NCBI GenBank assembly: GCA_002343075.1
Contig: DDRH01000036.1
Location: 62,001-126,000, forward strand
Direction: 5' to 3'
DNA from: Phycisphaerales bacterium UBA2421
GTDB lineage: Bacteria > Planctomycetota > Phycisphaerae > Tepidisphaerales > Tepidisphaeraceae
Length of the DNA: 64,000 nucleotides
Below, piece by piece: positions 42,668 through 51,654 of this stretch (its first letter is position 1; the number at the start of each line of letters is the position of its first letter). Position numbers and translations under genes: made by a program. Under the pieces are notes generated by a model. It saw only the letters and a program-made list of their open reading frames with translations, had not been told where the DNA came from and made no database searches.

Positions 42668-42943
42668 TCAGGAAGGCGCGCCGCCGGCACTTACAAGCTC
42701 GTCAACGTCGATCTCGATCGCCTCTTCTATGCAGTTCATCCCGCGGTTAACCGGCACTCGCGCTTCATCGCGGTTAGTTTCGATGATCAGCTTTAGTGCA
42801 GCCTTCAGATTACTGCGGCACTCATCAAGTGACCTTGCGGCGCTCAGCGTTCCGCGCACTTCTTCAACCCAGCCCACAAACCAACCATCCGGCCTCTGCA
42901 TAAAGATGGAGTGGTAGGACTGCTTCATAACGGTAATTTTCAT
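42668..42943 (-). CDS. orphan HicB-like (UPF0150) protein
   Basis: A 91-residue protein with the HicB/UPF0150 fold: VMKQSYHSIFMQRPDGWFVGWVEEVRGTLSAARSLDECRSNLKAALKLII, the beta-strand/helix pattern of type II antitoxins. Usually HicB pairs with an adjacent HicA double-stranded RNA-binding toxin of about 60 residues. No HicA-like frame lies within the 36 bases downstream or the 70 bases upstream. The C-terminus (EIDVDELVSAGG) is longer than a minimal UPF0150 protein and lacks an obvious HTH or ribbon-helix-helix domain. It may be a remnant or a stand-alone protein. ATG at 42943 with GAGG upstream. Confidence 0.75.
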   Translation of the reverse strand: MKITVMKQSYHSIFMQRPDGWFVGWVEEVRGTLSAARSLDECRSNLKAALKLIIETNRDEARVPVNRGMNCIEEAIEIDVDELVSAGGAPS

Positions 42944-43013
42944 CGACCTCGCGTCACGCTGTCAAACAAAACATCTTGCTCGCGACAGTTCAGTTTGGCC
43001 TGGGTGAGCATGC

Positions 43014-43604
43014 TCAAAGCGCCAGAAACTCGCGAATGTGCTGATCCCACATCTTCTGGGCCTGAGGGTCGGCCATGGGAAGCCGCAATTCATTGATCAC
43101 CTTGGTTCCCATGCCGATCGCATCTTTCCAGCATTTTGTGCAGGTGTTGTGATAAATCTCCTGCCCGAAAGCACTCCGAAACGGTGGTTTCTCCAGTTTT
43201 GGCCCCGGCCTGCCACACCGCCTGCAGAACACCTCTCCCTCGCCAGCGACGACGGCGGGACCGGTCGGTTTGGTCTCCGGAGCAGGCGCGCCAAGTTCCT
43301 TCAGGCAAGCGAGCATGTCGTTCTTGTTTAGCAGATCGCCGCGCCGGTCGGCGACACCCACGCCTTCAGTGAACGTGGCAATTGCTGAGGGTTGATCGCC
43401 GAGTTTCAGCAACGCCTGGCCGAGCAACTGGTACACCTTGCTGATATTGGCATTCAGCCCGATCGCCCGCCGCAGCGAATCTGCGGCAGCTTGATAGTCG
43501 CCGGAATCGAGCAATGCTTTTCCCAGCGAAAAATGAGCCAACTCATTGGTAGGATCATCGCTGGCCATTTTCCGAAACTGTTCAATCCGTGCTGCGTCGG
43601 CCAT
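43014..43604 (-). CDS. TPR protein fused to a YggX-like Fe(2+)-trafficking/zinc-ribbon domain
   Basis: A 196-residue cytoplasmic protein. Residues 1-105 carry two tetratricopeptide units (HFSLGKALLDSGDYQAAADSLRRAIGL, KVYQLLGQALLKLGDQPSAIATFTEG). Residues 126-196 resemble YggX, the iron-trafficking/oxidative damage protection protein: FCRRCGRPGPKLEKPPFRSAFGQEIYHNTC then WKDAIGMGTKVINELRL and DQHIREFLAL. Extra Cys pairs (127/130 and 155/158) could make a zinc or iron site not found in classical YggX. ATG at 43604. It lies between the hicB-like gene and a membrane glycosyltransferase, all leftward, with no obvious common job. The fusion suggests that the iron-handling domain is brought to a protein partner. 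Confidence 0.8.
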   Translation of the reverse strand: MADAARIEQFRKMASDDPTNELAHFSLGKALLDSGDYQAAADSLRRAIGLNANISKVYQLLGQALLKLGDQPSAIATFTEGVGVADRRGDLLNKNDMLACLKELGAPAPETKPTGPAVVAGEGEVFCRRCGRPGPKLEKPPFRSAFGQEIYHNTCTKCWKDAIGMGTKVINELRLPMADPQAQKMWDQHIREFLAL

Positions 43605-43649
43605 GGTCTTGGTCTCCAGATACGGGGCAATCGACTCTTCTGGACCACA

Positions 43650-45488
43650 TTATATCCGCCGCGCCGCAGAATGCGCAGCCAGCAACTCGGCGACAGTGCC
43701 TAATCTTCTGATCGTGTCGTCCCCACGATCGTATATGTAAACAACCCGGTCTTGTTCAATCGCGGGTAGTTCGCGCAGCATCACCACGTTGTCGTCGCCC
43801 AAGTCATGACCGCGAACTACTCGATGATCGAAAATCTCGGCATGGTCTGTATTGTAAACGGGCTCTTCCTGTGGGTTGCTGCTCCCAGCGAACCGGAAAA
43901 GCACGATCGAGCGCTCATGCGACGGCAAGGCATTCAGCGTCGAATCGACCTGGCGAAGCTGGGGCGCGGTAAAGAATTCGTCGAAGTTAGCTCGGTTGAT
44001 GGATGGTAGCTCGACGATGCATAGCCCGATAACAGCGACAGCTGTCCCCACTCTCACAGCGGCAGCCCGCCCATTGCAGGTAAGGGCGAAGGTGTCGACG
44101 CCGGCAAGTGCTAACACAATAATCGATGGTGCCGCCGTCAGCGTGTAATGTGGTAGAAAGAAGGGATACGGCCAAAACAGTATCGGAAAGAGTACGGCTG
44201 GCGCGACTACAACGCAGACTTCGATCCGACGTAGAGCAATCAGGCCGATGAGGAGTAGCGCCAGCATCGTCGCGTGCGGCAGGCTATTGACAATCACCTG
44301 TCGTGAGCGCGCCTCACACCAGACCTTTGCGGCTCCAACGGGGGTGTGAGTTATCAGCAGGCCGCGGACATCATTCTCATAGTAAACCTGCTTCTGTTGC
44401 AGCCGGGATGTGGGCATGAGCGACTGGCCCTTTGCCTGGAATCCGTACTCTGCACCGGGAAAGGTCTGCTGAGCGTAGATAGAAAATGGTGTCTTGAAGA
44501 TCGAGCCTGTTACGCCGTGGTTGAACACTAACTGAATTGCGATGAAAGGAAGAGTCGCGACGGCCGCCACGCTTAACTCGACTGCGCGCCTCCGAAGCCA
44601 CAACTGCCGCGGAAAGTTGATATCACCCCCGCGGAGTGTGCTGACCAGCATTGCCGTGGCGATGGGGATCGCGAAGCATAGCGCATCGATGGGCCGGGTG
44701 ATCGCCGCAAACCCGAGGAGAGCGCCAATCCCGGCGGCCCTTGAGATTGACGGTGAGCGATTCCAGTGCAACCAGAGCAACAAGGCACCAAGCCCACAAG
44801 CGAGCAGCGGCACCTGTGCCATCACCATGACGGATTGCAGCCGAAACACGGACAAGCCGAGCAGCATCACCACCGCTACCCAACCAGCCCAGGCACCAAA
44901 AAGTGTGCGCGCGATCGCGCCTACCAGTGCTGCGCAAGTACCCGCCAAAAGAACCGCAGTGGCCCACCCCGGGAGCTGAAGCGCGGTTCCAGTTGCGTAC
45001 ATGACTGCGGCGCCCGGAAAGTAGATTGACGCATAGACTGGCTCAGAGATAACCTGAAAACTCTCAAACCAGCGCGCCGCGGAAGGGGCTGGCAGCCAAA
45101 GACGACCTGCTAGGATCATTCTGGCCTGGATCAGATAGCTAAACTCATCATGGTACGAAGGTAGAAATGTGCGGCTTTGCGCTCGGGCAATGAAGTACAA
45201 CGCGGCGCTGGAAAACAGAATCGTGGAGAAAATCAGTGCTGTTCGACCGATCCTGCTCCGTGGGTATCGGTCTGACTGCATTCCAATCCACTGTGCGACC
45301 GCCGGGAGCGCCGCCAGAAGCAGGATTAGAAGGAGAGCGGCCCACATCACAATCTGGACGGTTGGTTTCAGGGGCAAGGCTGCACCGCCCCAAACCAGTA
45401 CGAGTTGCAACCCCAGGATGAGCAGCAGCCATGGAACTAGGCGCGAAAACGCACTTCGAGGCGGAAAGGGTGCGGCTGGTTCGCTCAC
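43650..45488 (-). CDS. membrane glycosyltransferase (GT39/ArnT-like, GT-C fold)
   Basis: A 612-residue polytopic protein with about 11-12 helices. The first extracytoplasmic loop has the GT-C signature SYHDEFSYLIQARMILAGRLWLP, with the Asp-Glu pair used in catalysis or metal binding. Later AAITRPIDALCFAIPI and the C-terminal periplasmic domain with HERSIVLFRF fit the dolichyl/undecaprenyl phosphate-sugar mannosyltransferase superfamily. It would transfer a sugar from a polyprenyl-phosphate donor to a lipid or protein on the outside of the membrane. The start is GTG at 45488, with no Shine-Dalgarno; the N-terminus fits. The acceptor is unknown. Confidence 0.85.
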   Translation of the reverse strand: MSEPAAPFPPRSAFSRLVPWLLLILGLQLVLVWGGAALPLKPTVQIVMWAALLLILLLAALPAVAQWIGMQSDRYPRSRIGRTALIFSTILFSSAALYFIARAQSRTFLPSYHDEFSYLIQARMILAGRLWLPAPSAARWFESFQVISEPVYASIYFPGAAVMYATGTALQLPGWATAVLLAGTCAALVGAIARTLFGAWAGWVAVVMLLGLSVFRLQSVMVMAQVPLLACGLGALLLWLHWNRSPSISRAAGIGALLGFAAITRPIDALCFAIPIATAMLVSTLRGGDINFPRQLWLRRRAVELSVAAVATLPFIAIQLVFNHGVTGSIFKTPFSIYAQQTFPGAEYGFQAKGQSLMPTSRLQQKQVYYENDVRGLLITHTPVGAAKVWCEARSRQVIVNSLPHATMLALLLIGLIALRRIEVCVVVAPAVLFPILFWPYPFFLPHYTLTAAPSIIVLALAGVDTFALTCNGRAAAVRVGTAVAVIGLCIVELPSINRANFDEFFTAPQLRQVDSTLNALPSHERSIVLFRFAGSSNPQEEPVYNTDHAEIFDHRVVRGHDLGDDNVVMLRELPAIEQDRVVYIYDRGDDTIRRLGTVAELLAAHSAARRI

Positions 45489-45520
45489 GGTGCGAAAGTT
45501 TATCGATAAGACGCCGCGCG

Positions 45521-46150
45521 CTACAACTTAGATGACGGTCGGCCATACATTAGCGTTAGAATCTCTTGTCGGCTCGCCGGATTTTCCTTGAAGATGCCGC
45601 GCAGTGCGCTGGTTACCATCACGCTCCCCGGCTTTTTTGCACCGCGGATCGTCATGCAGGTATGAGTTGCTTCAATCACGCAGGCCGATCCTATGGGGTT
45701 CAGCTCTTCCATCAGTGCATCGGCAATCTGCGTCGTGAGCCGCTCCTGCACCTGCGGCCGGCGCGCGTAGCCCTCAACCAGCCTTGCCAGCTTACTCAAT
45801 CCAACTACCTTGCCATCGGGTAGGTATGCCACATGCGCCCTGCCCGTAAACGGGAGCAGATGGTGCTCACAAAGCGAGTGAAACTCAATGTCTCGAAGCA
45901 AAACGACTTCATCGTAACGCTCGTTGAAGACGGTGCCCAAGTGCAGCCGGGGCTCTTCACGCAGACCAGCCATTAGCTCCCCATAAGAGCGCGCCACTCG
46001 GTTGGGTGTTTTGATCAGCCCCTCTCGATCCGGATCTTCGCCAACCGCCAACAAAATCTCTCGAACCGCCGCTTCAATTCGCGGCAAGTCAATGGCCGAC
46101 TGCGTTCCAGCGTCATCGTCGTCATGATCAATTCCACCGCGTGCGCACAT
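45521..46150 (-). CDS. folE: GTP cyclohydrolase I
   Basis: A 209-residue cytoplasmic enzyme that converts GTP to 7,8-dihydroneopterin triphosphate, the first step of folate and of queuosine precursor synthesis. The zinc site is complete: Cys94 and His97 in [12 protein letters not shown], and Cys165 in [18 protein letters not shown]-like and [22 protein letters not shown] segments are typical. The N-terminus [15 protein letters not shown] is acidic. ATG at 46150 is chosen because it begins just before the conserved region; a longer frame to 46267 crosses the promoter region. It is divergent from the fasciclin gene and would also supply the substrate route of queE at 32582-33271. Confidence 0.95.
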   Translation of the reverse strand: MCARGGIDHDDDDAGTQSAIDLPRIEAAVREILLAVGEDPDREGLIKTPNRVARSYGELMAGLREEPRLHLGTVFNERYDEVVLLRDIEFHSLCEHHLLPFTGRAHVAYLPDGKVVGLSKLARLVEGYARRPQVQERLTTQIADALMEELNPIGSACVIEATHTCMTIRGAKKPGSVMVTSALRGIFKENPASRQEILTLMYGRPSSKL

Positions 46151-46198
46151 ACTAGTCTTGCCTTTCTGATGATGCCGACCTCCTGCAATCCGCCAGCG

Positions 46199-46204
46199 AT
46201 TATA
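46199..46204 (-). promoter_or_regulatory. folE: putative -10 box of folE
   Basis: On the minus strand a perfect TATAAT lies at 46204-46199, about 50 bases before the folE ATG. A matching -35 box is weak (TTACAC at 46225-46220, with a short spacer of 15 bases). It is divergent from the stronger promoter of the fasciclin gene. Confidence 0.35.
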
Positions 46205-46254
46205 GGCTAGAAAACCGGTGTGTAAGTAAGGGAACAATCGATGACAATGGATTA

Positions 46255-46283
46255 TTGCGAAATGCAACTCTCTTGCATATAAT
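46255..46283 (+). promoter_or_regulatory. strong sigma70-type promoter of the fasciclin gene
   Basis: TTGCGA (46255-46260) and a perfect TATAAT (46278-46283) are separated by 17 bases. Transcription would begin near 46290, giving an 18-base leader that contains GGAGGA just upstream of the ATG at 46308. It is the best-formed promoter seen in the window. Confidence 0.6.
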
Positions 46284-46307
46284 CAAGTCGTTATTCTGGA
46301 GGATGTT

Positions 46308-46928
46308 ATGAGTTTTCGTTTTGGTTTCGCAGTGGCTCTCTTGACTGGAGCATGCTCCGTAATTGCAATCGGGAGTGGCGAGAAGCCGACCTGCTGCCCT
46401 CCGTCTCAAGAAGTCCTGCATCTCGATGACAAGAAGCAGGACGACCACGCCAAACACGGCGATAAGCACCATGACCATGATGACCACGCCGGTCACGATC
46501 ACGGGGGCGGGATTTTTGATGTCGTGAAGAAGCAGGGCACGCTCAATACCCTAGCGGCGGCACTCGGGCAGGCGGAGTTGGAAGAAGTGCTCAGCCATGA
46601 CGAGTGGACGCTCTTCGCCCCGACTGACGAAGCGTTCGCGCAGTTACCCGCGGAAAAGCTCGATTTTCTGCTGCAGCCTGAGAACAAGGAAAAACTCAAG
46701 GCGTTGCTGCTGGCGCATGTGGTGGAGGGCGCACACGCGAGCGCATCCGCCACCACCGAACCGAAACCGATCAAGTCGGCGCAGGGTGCCGAGTTGCAGC
46801 TATCAAAGGCTGCCAATGGAAAGATGCAGATCAGCACCGCCAGCGTTGTGGAAGCCGATATCGTTGCCACCAACGGAGTTATTCATACGATCGATGCTGT
46901 CATCATGCCGGCGGGGTTGATCGATTAG
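46308..46928 (+). CDS. exported fasciclin-domain protein with His/Asp-rich linker
   Basis: A 206-residue protein. The signal peptide (about 1-22) ends near AIGSG. Residues about 41-66 are a His/Asp/Lys stretch (DDHAKHGDKHHDHDDHAGHDHGG in two parts). The fasciclin (FAS1) domain runs from about 68: IFDVVKKQGTLNTLAAAL, WTLFAPTDEAFAQLP, LLLAHVVEG, ATNGVIHTIDAVIMP. FAS1 domains mediate adhesion or binding to surface polymers. The His-rich region could bind Zn, Ni or Cu. ATG at 46308 follows GGAGG by six bases; the promoter is strong, so it should be well expressed. It converges on the PDZ gene. Confidence 0.92.
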   Translation: MSFRFGFAVALLTGACSVIAIGSGEKPTCCPPSQEVLHLDDKKQDDHAKHGDKHHDHDDHAGHDHGGGIFDVVKKQGTLNTLAAALGQAELEEVLSHDEWTLFAPTDEAFAQLPAEKLDFLLQPENKEKLKALLLAHVVEGAHASASATTEPKPIKSAQGAELQLSKAANGKMQISTASVVEADIVATNGVIHTIDAVIMPAGLID

Positions 46929-46964
46929 CCGTGCGAGATGAGGCCCCTGCACTATTCGGCTACG

Positions 46965-47678
46965 TCAATCAGTTGCATCTCTGAAAAACGGCTCAAACTG
47001 CCGCTCCCAGTGCTCGGCGGCCTGCTGCTCTCGCAACGACTGCTGTTCGATGCCACGCCCGCTCCACGTCGGTGAGGCGACGAGTGTGAGCGGTATGGTG
47101 AGCACTTTGTCATCCCGCAAAATCCGGAGGTGAATCGTTTCCCCCGGCTTGAACCCTCGTCGAACGGTCTCCAACGGTTGCACGCCCAGGAAATCAACGT
47201 CTGGACGCTCGACCACCGCGAGCAGGATATCCCCTTCTTCCAGCGCTGCGTAGGCCGGAAAACCGATTAGACGACCCTGAAATGCCAGCCCAGCGCGCTC
47301 GCCGACCGTGACGGGACGATACTGCGAGATTCCAAAAAATGACACATCGGGAATGCTCTCGTACGGTTCTGTCGCAAGAAACACATGGCAGACAATGTCA
47401 AAGAGCGCCTGCCGCTGCGAAGGGTGACGTCCTTCACCTGCCTGAATAAGACGTTGCAGTCGCACCAAGTCGTCTCGCGTCATGCGCAGTAGAAGTCTTC
47501 TTGCCTCACGCCGAACTGTGGCACTGTCAGATGCCAACTCGGCAAGTAAAATCGGTAGGGTGTTGCCTGGCTGAGAAGCGGGTTGCGTGGCGACGGGCTG
47601 CGCGACCACTCGATGGGGGCACACTGCAACCACGAGAAGGAAGACACTCAAAATTTTGTACGTGCAACTCCGGTGCAT
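46965..47678 (-). CDS. exported PDZ domain protein
   Basis: A 237-residue protein. The signal peptide ends near VVAQP (residue 27 or so). Residues about 30-110 are helical, HEAT-like (LLAELASDSATVRREARRLLLRMTRDDLVRLQRLI). Residues about 115-205 resemble a PDZ domain: GERAGLAFQGRLIGFPAYAALEEGDILLAVVERPDVDFLG then TVRRGFKPGETIHLRILRDDK. There is no protease domain. It may recruit C-terminal peptides in the periplasm. ATG at 47678 with GAGGG upstream; its start is one base after the upstream phosphotransferase stop, so the two are in an operon. The biological link between them is unclear. Confidence 0.78.
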   Translation of the reverse strand: MHRSCTYKILSVFLLVVAVCPHRVVAQPVATQPASQPGNTLPILLAELASDSATVRREARRLLLRMTRDDLVRLQRLIQAGEGRHPSQRQALFDIVCHVFLATEPYESIPDVSFFGISQYRPVTVGERAGLAFQGRLIGFPAYAALEEGDILLAVVERPDVDFLGVQPLETVRRGFKPGETIHLRILRDDKVLTIPLTLVASPTWSGRGIEQQSLREQQAAEHWERQFEPFFRDATD

Positions 47679-47679
47679 T

Positions 47680-48777
47680 CTAACCCTCTGCCAACTCTGC
47701 CAATCTGGCCGATTCCTTTGCCAGCCATTTCACCTTCCGATTCACCATCTGCAGGAATGCCAGTCCCTCCAGCCGACCAAACGAGCCGGTGGCCGCGATG
47801 GGAAACGTCGCCTCGGCAATCAGCGCCTCGATCATCAGCCAGGGAATCGCTCTAATCTCGGCCTGGCTCAAAAGCATGACATCATCATAGCCACGAAGAA
47901 AGCGCTTGAAGCGACTTTCATCCAGGTACTCCGGCCAGTGATCAACCGATTGCTCACCACCGATAATGCTGAACTGGAGACATCCGTTGGCAATATCGAT
48001 CACCCGTTGCAGTGCTCTCGCCGAATCGTAATCAATCACCGCTGCCACATGTCCGTCACGGAAGAGCATGTTTCCCGGATGCCAGTCGGCATGAACGATC
48101 TGCCTCGGCCACAATTCGAGTCCCAGCGTTTCGACCACCTCCGCCCCGCGACGATAGTGATCCAAAAGCGATGACAACAAGCCCTCGACTCCTGAGGCAC
48201 TAAGGACATGCGCGGGAACAATGTTGGGAATCGCGCGAAGCCCGCTCTCTACAGACGGTGCCATGTGATAGCTGCCCGTCGGCGGTTGCCACTCCGAGCG
48301 AAAATGCTCCAGTAGTTTGTGAAACAGCCCCAAAACCTTGCCCGATTCAAAGCTCGCTTCCAGAGATTGCGAATAAGGATGGCCGGGAATGTACTCGAAG
48401 AGTTCGTACACTCCACCATGCCACTGCAGCATGCTGTTGTTGTCACGCTTGGTTCCGAGCAGATGAGGGAGAGGAAACTGCTGACTCGCCAAATGAAGTT
48501 GAATCGCATGGCAGAATGCGACTTTGTATGGATCGTCGCGCCCGCGCGCGCGACGTTTCAAAAGAAATTTACCGTTCTCGCTCACGATCAGAGCTTTCGG
48601 CGCCTTCCGGGACCCCCGAGGGAACTCCGTGATCGACTCAATGATGCCAATCTCCCAATGCGAGAGGACGGCGGCAAGTTCTTCGGCGGCGAAACGCTCG
48701 CGTGCGCCTGCCTGCTTTGTTTGCGACGCGCCCGATGACGTGGCGATGGACTGCGATTCTGGAGTCGTCGGCTGCAT
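47680..48777 (-). CDS. aminoglycoside phosphotransferase/choline kinase-family enzyme
   Basis: A 365-residue small-molecule kinase of the APH family. It shows the catalytic loop IVHADWHPGNMLF (Asp in HADWHPGN) and the metal site VIDYDSAR. The N-lobe has ALIVSENGKFLLKRR, with the conserved Lys. These enzymes phosphorylate sugars, amino alcohols or antibiotics; a resistance role cannot be assumed. ATG at 48777, no clear Shine-Dalgarno; the first 25 residues are Ser/Thr/Gln-rich. It lies upstream of the PDZ gene in an operon and 155 bases downstream of the ABC permease stop. Confidence 0.82.
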   Translation of the reverse strand: MQPTTPESQSIATSSGASQTKQAGARERFAAEELAAVLSHWEIGIIESITEFPRGSRKAPKALIVSENGKFLLKRRARGRDDPYKVAFCHAIQLHLASQQFPLPHLLGTKRDNNSMLQWHGGVYELFEYIPGHPYSQSLEASFESGKVLGLFHKLLEHFRSEWQPPTGSYHMAPSVESGLRAIPNIVPAHVLSASGVEGLLSSLLDHYRRGAEVVETLGLELWPRQIVHADWHPGNMLFRDGHVAAVIDYDSARALQRVIDIANGCLQFSIIGGEQSVDHWPEYLDESRFKRFLRGYDDVMLLSQAEIRAIPWLMIEALIAEATFPIAATGSFGRLEGLAFLQMVNRKVKWLAKESARLAELAEG

Positions 48778-48932
48778 GGCGAACGGTAGAAGTTACGTCA
48801 CAACCAGAGCGCGGTCAAAGCGGGCGACCGCGACAGAGCGAAACCACCTAGAAATGTCCGGTCTTCCACATCTGGAGGGCAATTTCTTGCAGCCAGATCG
48901 GAGGCTTGTGCATTTGTCCAAACCCTCAAAAT

Positions 48933-51644
48933 TCAGGCTGCCCCACGGCCGGCTTGGAGCAGCGCGATCGGCGGGCGACGCGCAACGCTGGCCGCTGGCC
49001 ACAAGCCCGCTAGCATTGCCAGAACAGCGACGATTGCCGTGCCAGTTGCGATCGTACCGAACGGCACCGAGAAGGGTGGGTCATAGCCGGTCATCACAAG
49101 CAACAGTTGCTTTGCATTGAACGCCAGCAACCCGCCACACAGCAGACCAAGCATCACTCCCACGACAGTCAGCAATATCGCTTCAGCAAGCACAAGCCTG
49201 AGCAGTTGTCCCCGCGCAACCCCAATCGAGCGCAAAATGCCGTACTGCCACAATCGGCTCCGGACACTTGCCATGATGGTATTCGCCACACCCAGCGATG
49301 CCACACCCATCGCGCTGAATGCAACCATGCTCACCATGAAGATCAGCTTCCTGAACTGGTGCTGAACGATCGATTTCAGAACCCGTACATCTCCTGACTG
49401 AATGCCCCACGCACCGACGTACTTTTGAATGTCGTCGGCGAGTTGTTCCTTCTGAATTCCGGGCATGACATTGAGCGCAAACAGATAGACACCTTCGACG
49501 CCGAAATCATCGCGAGCGTCTTCAAGTGTACCAAAAATGCTCGCCGCGGTACGCTGTTCAAACTGCTTGCCAAGATCAAAGCTGCTCACCATGACATCGA
49601 TTCCCGGCGACCAAACCACGCCCGCGATTGTATAGTCAACTGTACCGTGGCGGGGCGTCTTCAGGCTAAGGGTGTCACCTGTTTTCAGACCTTTGAGTTG
49701 GCGAAACTCTTCGGTAACCAGAATGTGCCTTCGCCGCGTGGTCATCAGCTCGACTGCTTGCTGTTCAGTGCCATCTCGGAACTCAAGCTCCATCATCTCG
49801 AGCGCTAGTTTGGGATTGAGGCCGAAGAACATCGTCGCTTCCGGCATAACTGCCGCACCGCGGATGCTGAATATGCTGCTGCCAAACTCTGGGGAAGCAA
49901 TGGCAATCGGAAGAATCTCGTCCGGGTTAACGCCAGGGACGGATTTGATCTTCTCCATGTCAGCCGGAGTCAGCCCGCCAAGCTTGAAACTGGTCATGAA
50001 CATGTCGGGAAATTTGTCCGGGATGCGCCATCCGCCGATGACGGTGTTGCCTTGAACCTGCAATACGACAAAGACTGCCATTCCAACCATCAGCGCCGCC
50101 GCCGTCCCCGCGGAGCGCCAAATCCCTCCGGTTAGCTGCTGCCGCAGCAGGGGGTAACGGACACGCATCATCACGGCGACGATCGGCCCAACCATCCGCT
50201 CTACAATAAGGACCATCAGCGGCGCGATTAGGAAGAATCCGAGCATCACACAAGGCAGGCCGATACACAGGTGTGCATAGAACGCAAACTCGCGCGCCAA
50301 ACGGTCCGCCTGGTCGATGCCCAAACCCTGGAGCAATGGCCGGATGCTGACAAAGAGAATTAGCGAGTCTGCGCAGGCAAGAAGCAGCCCGGGCACCGCC
50401 CACGCCACTGCTCGATTCCGCTTACCGCCGTCAGCCAAGGGCACCATTGCCTCCAGCGGTTCTGTACGGGTGGCACCCCAAGCCGGCAAGATGCTCGCCG
50501 ACATGGCCGCCAGCGCCGAAGCCCCCGCGGCGAACAGCAGCCCGCCGTAGCTGAGGTAGATGCCCGCGATCAAGACATCACTAAAGAGCCACTTCAGCAT
50601 GAGCAGCCAGAGCAAGCCAAGTGGAATACCCAAAGCTACCCCAAAACCCGCGAGTAAAAGCGCTTCGATCACGACGAGATGCGCCAGTTGCCCTTTGTGA
50701 GCGCCGATTGCTCGCATCATCGCCAACGAGCGTTGCCGTTCGTTCACACCCATAGACAGGGCGGAAAACACAATGAACGCCGCAGCCAGCATTGAAACTG
50801 CGCCACCGAAGTAGCTTGCGACCTGCAGGCCACGAAGATTCTTATCCAGTTCGCCGCGCTGCTCGCTGGCCATCTTGAGCTTGAGTACGGGGTCAATCTC
50901 TTCGAGCTTGGCGCGCCACCTGCCCGCAAACTGTGCCGGTTCTGCATTGGGATCGAGATCGACCCAGATTGCAGAAAATCGCCCCTTCGCACCCGTCGCC
51001 GGCCAGTTCTGCAGCGTACGAATTGGGACATAAACACTCGGCTGCAACGCAGCAAGAATCTTCGGTTTATGGACGATTCCAATAACTCGCAGCGAGAGAT
51101 TCCCGTCCGGCGATGGGAGCTGAATCATATCGCCGACTTGAACCCCCGGCTTTGACTCGTCACCCCAGGTGTTGCTTGGGTCCTTGATTATCAGGCTCGC
51201 CACCTGGTCGATAACGCAAACATCCCCATCCGAAGTATCGAACCACTGCCCGGCACGCAACTCCATCAGTTCGACACGGTGGTCTTCGGGGCGAGTGACG
51301 CCGATGACGATCGTGTTTCGATTGACGATCGGCCGACCTTCAACATCAATCAACCCGCTGGCATACTCAATTCTGCCAACAGCCGAGCGCACCTCGCGGT
51401 CGGCGCGGACCTGCTGCAAGAGTGTCTCAGGCACCCCTGATTGCGCATCATTCTGACGAATGATTCGCGCATCTACGCTGGCAAAAAATGTTGAGAGCAT
51501 CCGGAAGATCGTTGCTTCCATGGAGGCGTATCCGCTGGTAACAGACACGACAAGAGAGACCGACAACGCGACAGCCGCCACGGTAAGGAGCGATCGCGCC
51601 TTGCGGACAAGCAGATTCGAAAATGCAAGTCGGGCTACGAGCAT
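48933..51644 (-). CDS. MacB/FtsX-type ABC transporter permease, large
   Basis: A 903-residue membrane protein with two FtsX-like repeats: an N-terminal helix followed by a large periplasmic domain, helices at about 295-320, 345-370 and 395-420, a second set in the middle, and the last trio in the C-terminus (ANTIMASVRSRLWQYGILRSIGVARGQLLRLVLAEAILL). This is the LolC/E-MacB-like mechanotransmission fold, which lets a cytoplasmic ATPase drive a periplasmic event such as lipoprotein release or export. ATG at 51644 (MLVARLAFSNLLVRKARS) is the family start, ten bases after the ATPase stop. Start and Shine-Dalgarno are weak, but the protein call is firm. Confidence 0.87.
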   Translation of the reverse strand: MLVARLAFSNLLVRKARSLLTVAAVALSVSLVVSVTSGYASMEATIFRMLSTFFASVDARIIRQNDAQSGVPETLLQQVRADREVRSAVGRIEYASGLIDVEGRPIVNRNTIVIGVTRPEDHRVELMELRAGQWFDTSDGDVCVIDQVASLIIKDPSNTWGDESKPGVQVGDMIQLPSPDGNLSLRVIGIVHKPKILAALQPSVYVPIRTLQNWPATGAKGRFSAIWVDLDPNAEPAQFAGRWRAKLEEIDPVLKLKMASEQRGELDKNLRGLQVASYFGGAVSMLAAAFIVFSALSMGVNERQRSLAMMRAIGAHKGQLAHLVVIEALLLAGFGVALGIPLGLLWLLMLKWLFSDVLIAGIYLSYGGLLFAAGASALAAMSASILPAWGATRTEPLEAMVPLADGGKRNRAVAWAVPGLLLACADSLILFVSIRPLLQGLGIDQADRLAREFAFYAHLCIGLPCVMLGFFLIAPLMVLIVERMVGPIVAVMMRVRYPLLRQQLTGGIWRSAGTAAALMVGMAVFVVLQVQGNTVIGGWRIPDKFPDMFMTSFKLGGLTPADMEKIKSVPGVNPDEILPIAIASPEFGSSIFSIRGAAVMPEATMFFGLNPKLALEMMELEFRDGTEQQAVELMTTRRRHILVTEEFRQLKGLKTGDTLSLKTPRHGTVDYTIAGVVWSPGIDVMVSSFDLGKQFEQRTAASIFGTLEDARDDFGVEGVYLFALNVMPGIQKEQLADDIQKYVGAWGIQSGDVRVLKSIVQHQFRKLIFMVSMVAFSAMGVASLGVANTIMASVRSRLWQYGILRSIGVARGQLLRLVLAEAILLTVVGVMLGLLCGGLLAFNAKQLLLVMTGYDPPFSVPFGTIATGTAIVAVLAMLAGLWPAASVARRPPIALLQAGRGAA

Positions 51645-51654
51645 GGCGGGCGCG

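Noticed and set aside
47680..48777. Antibiotic resistance by the APH-like kinase
   Set aside because: The family is broad and nothing ties this gene to drugs; only a general kinase call is made.
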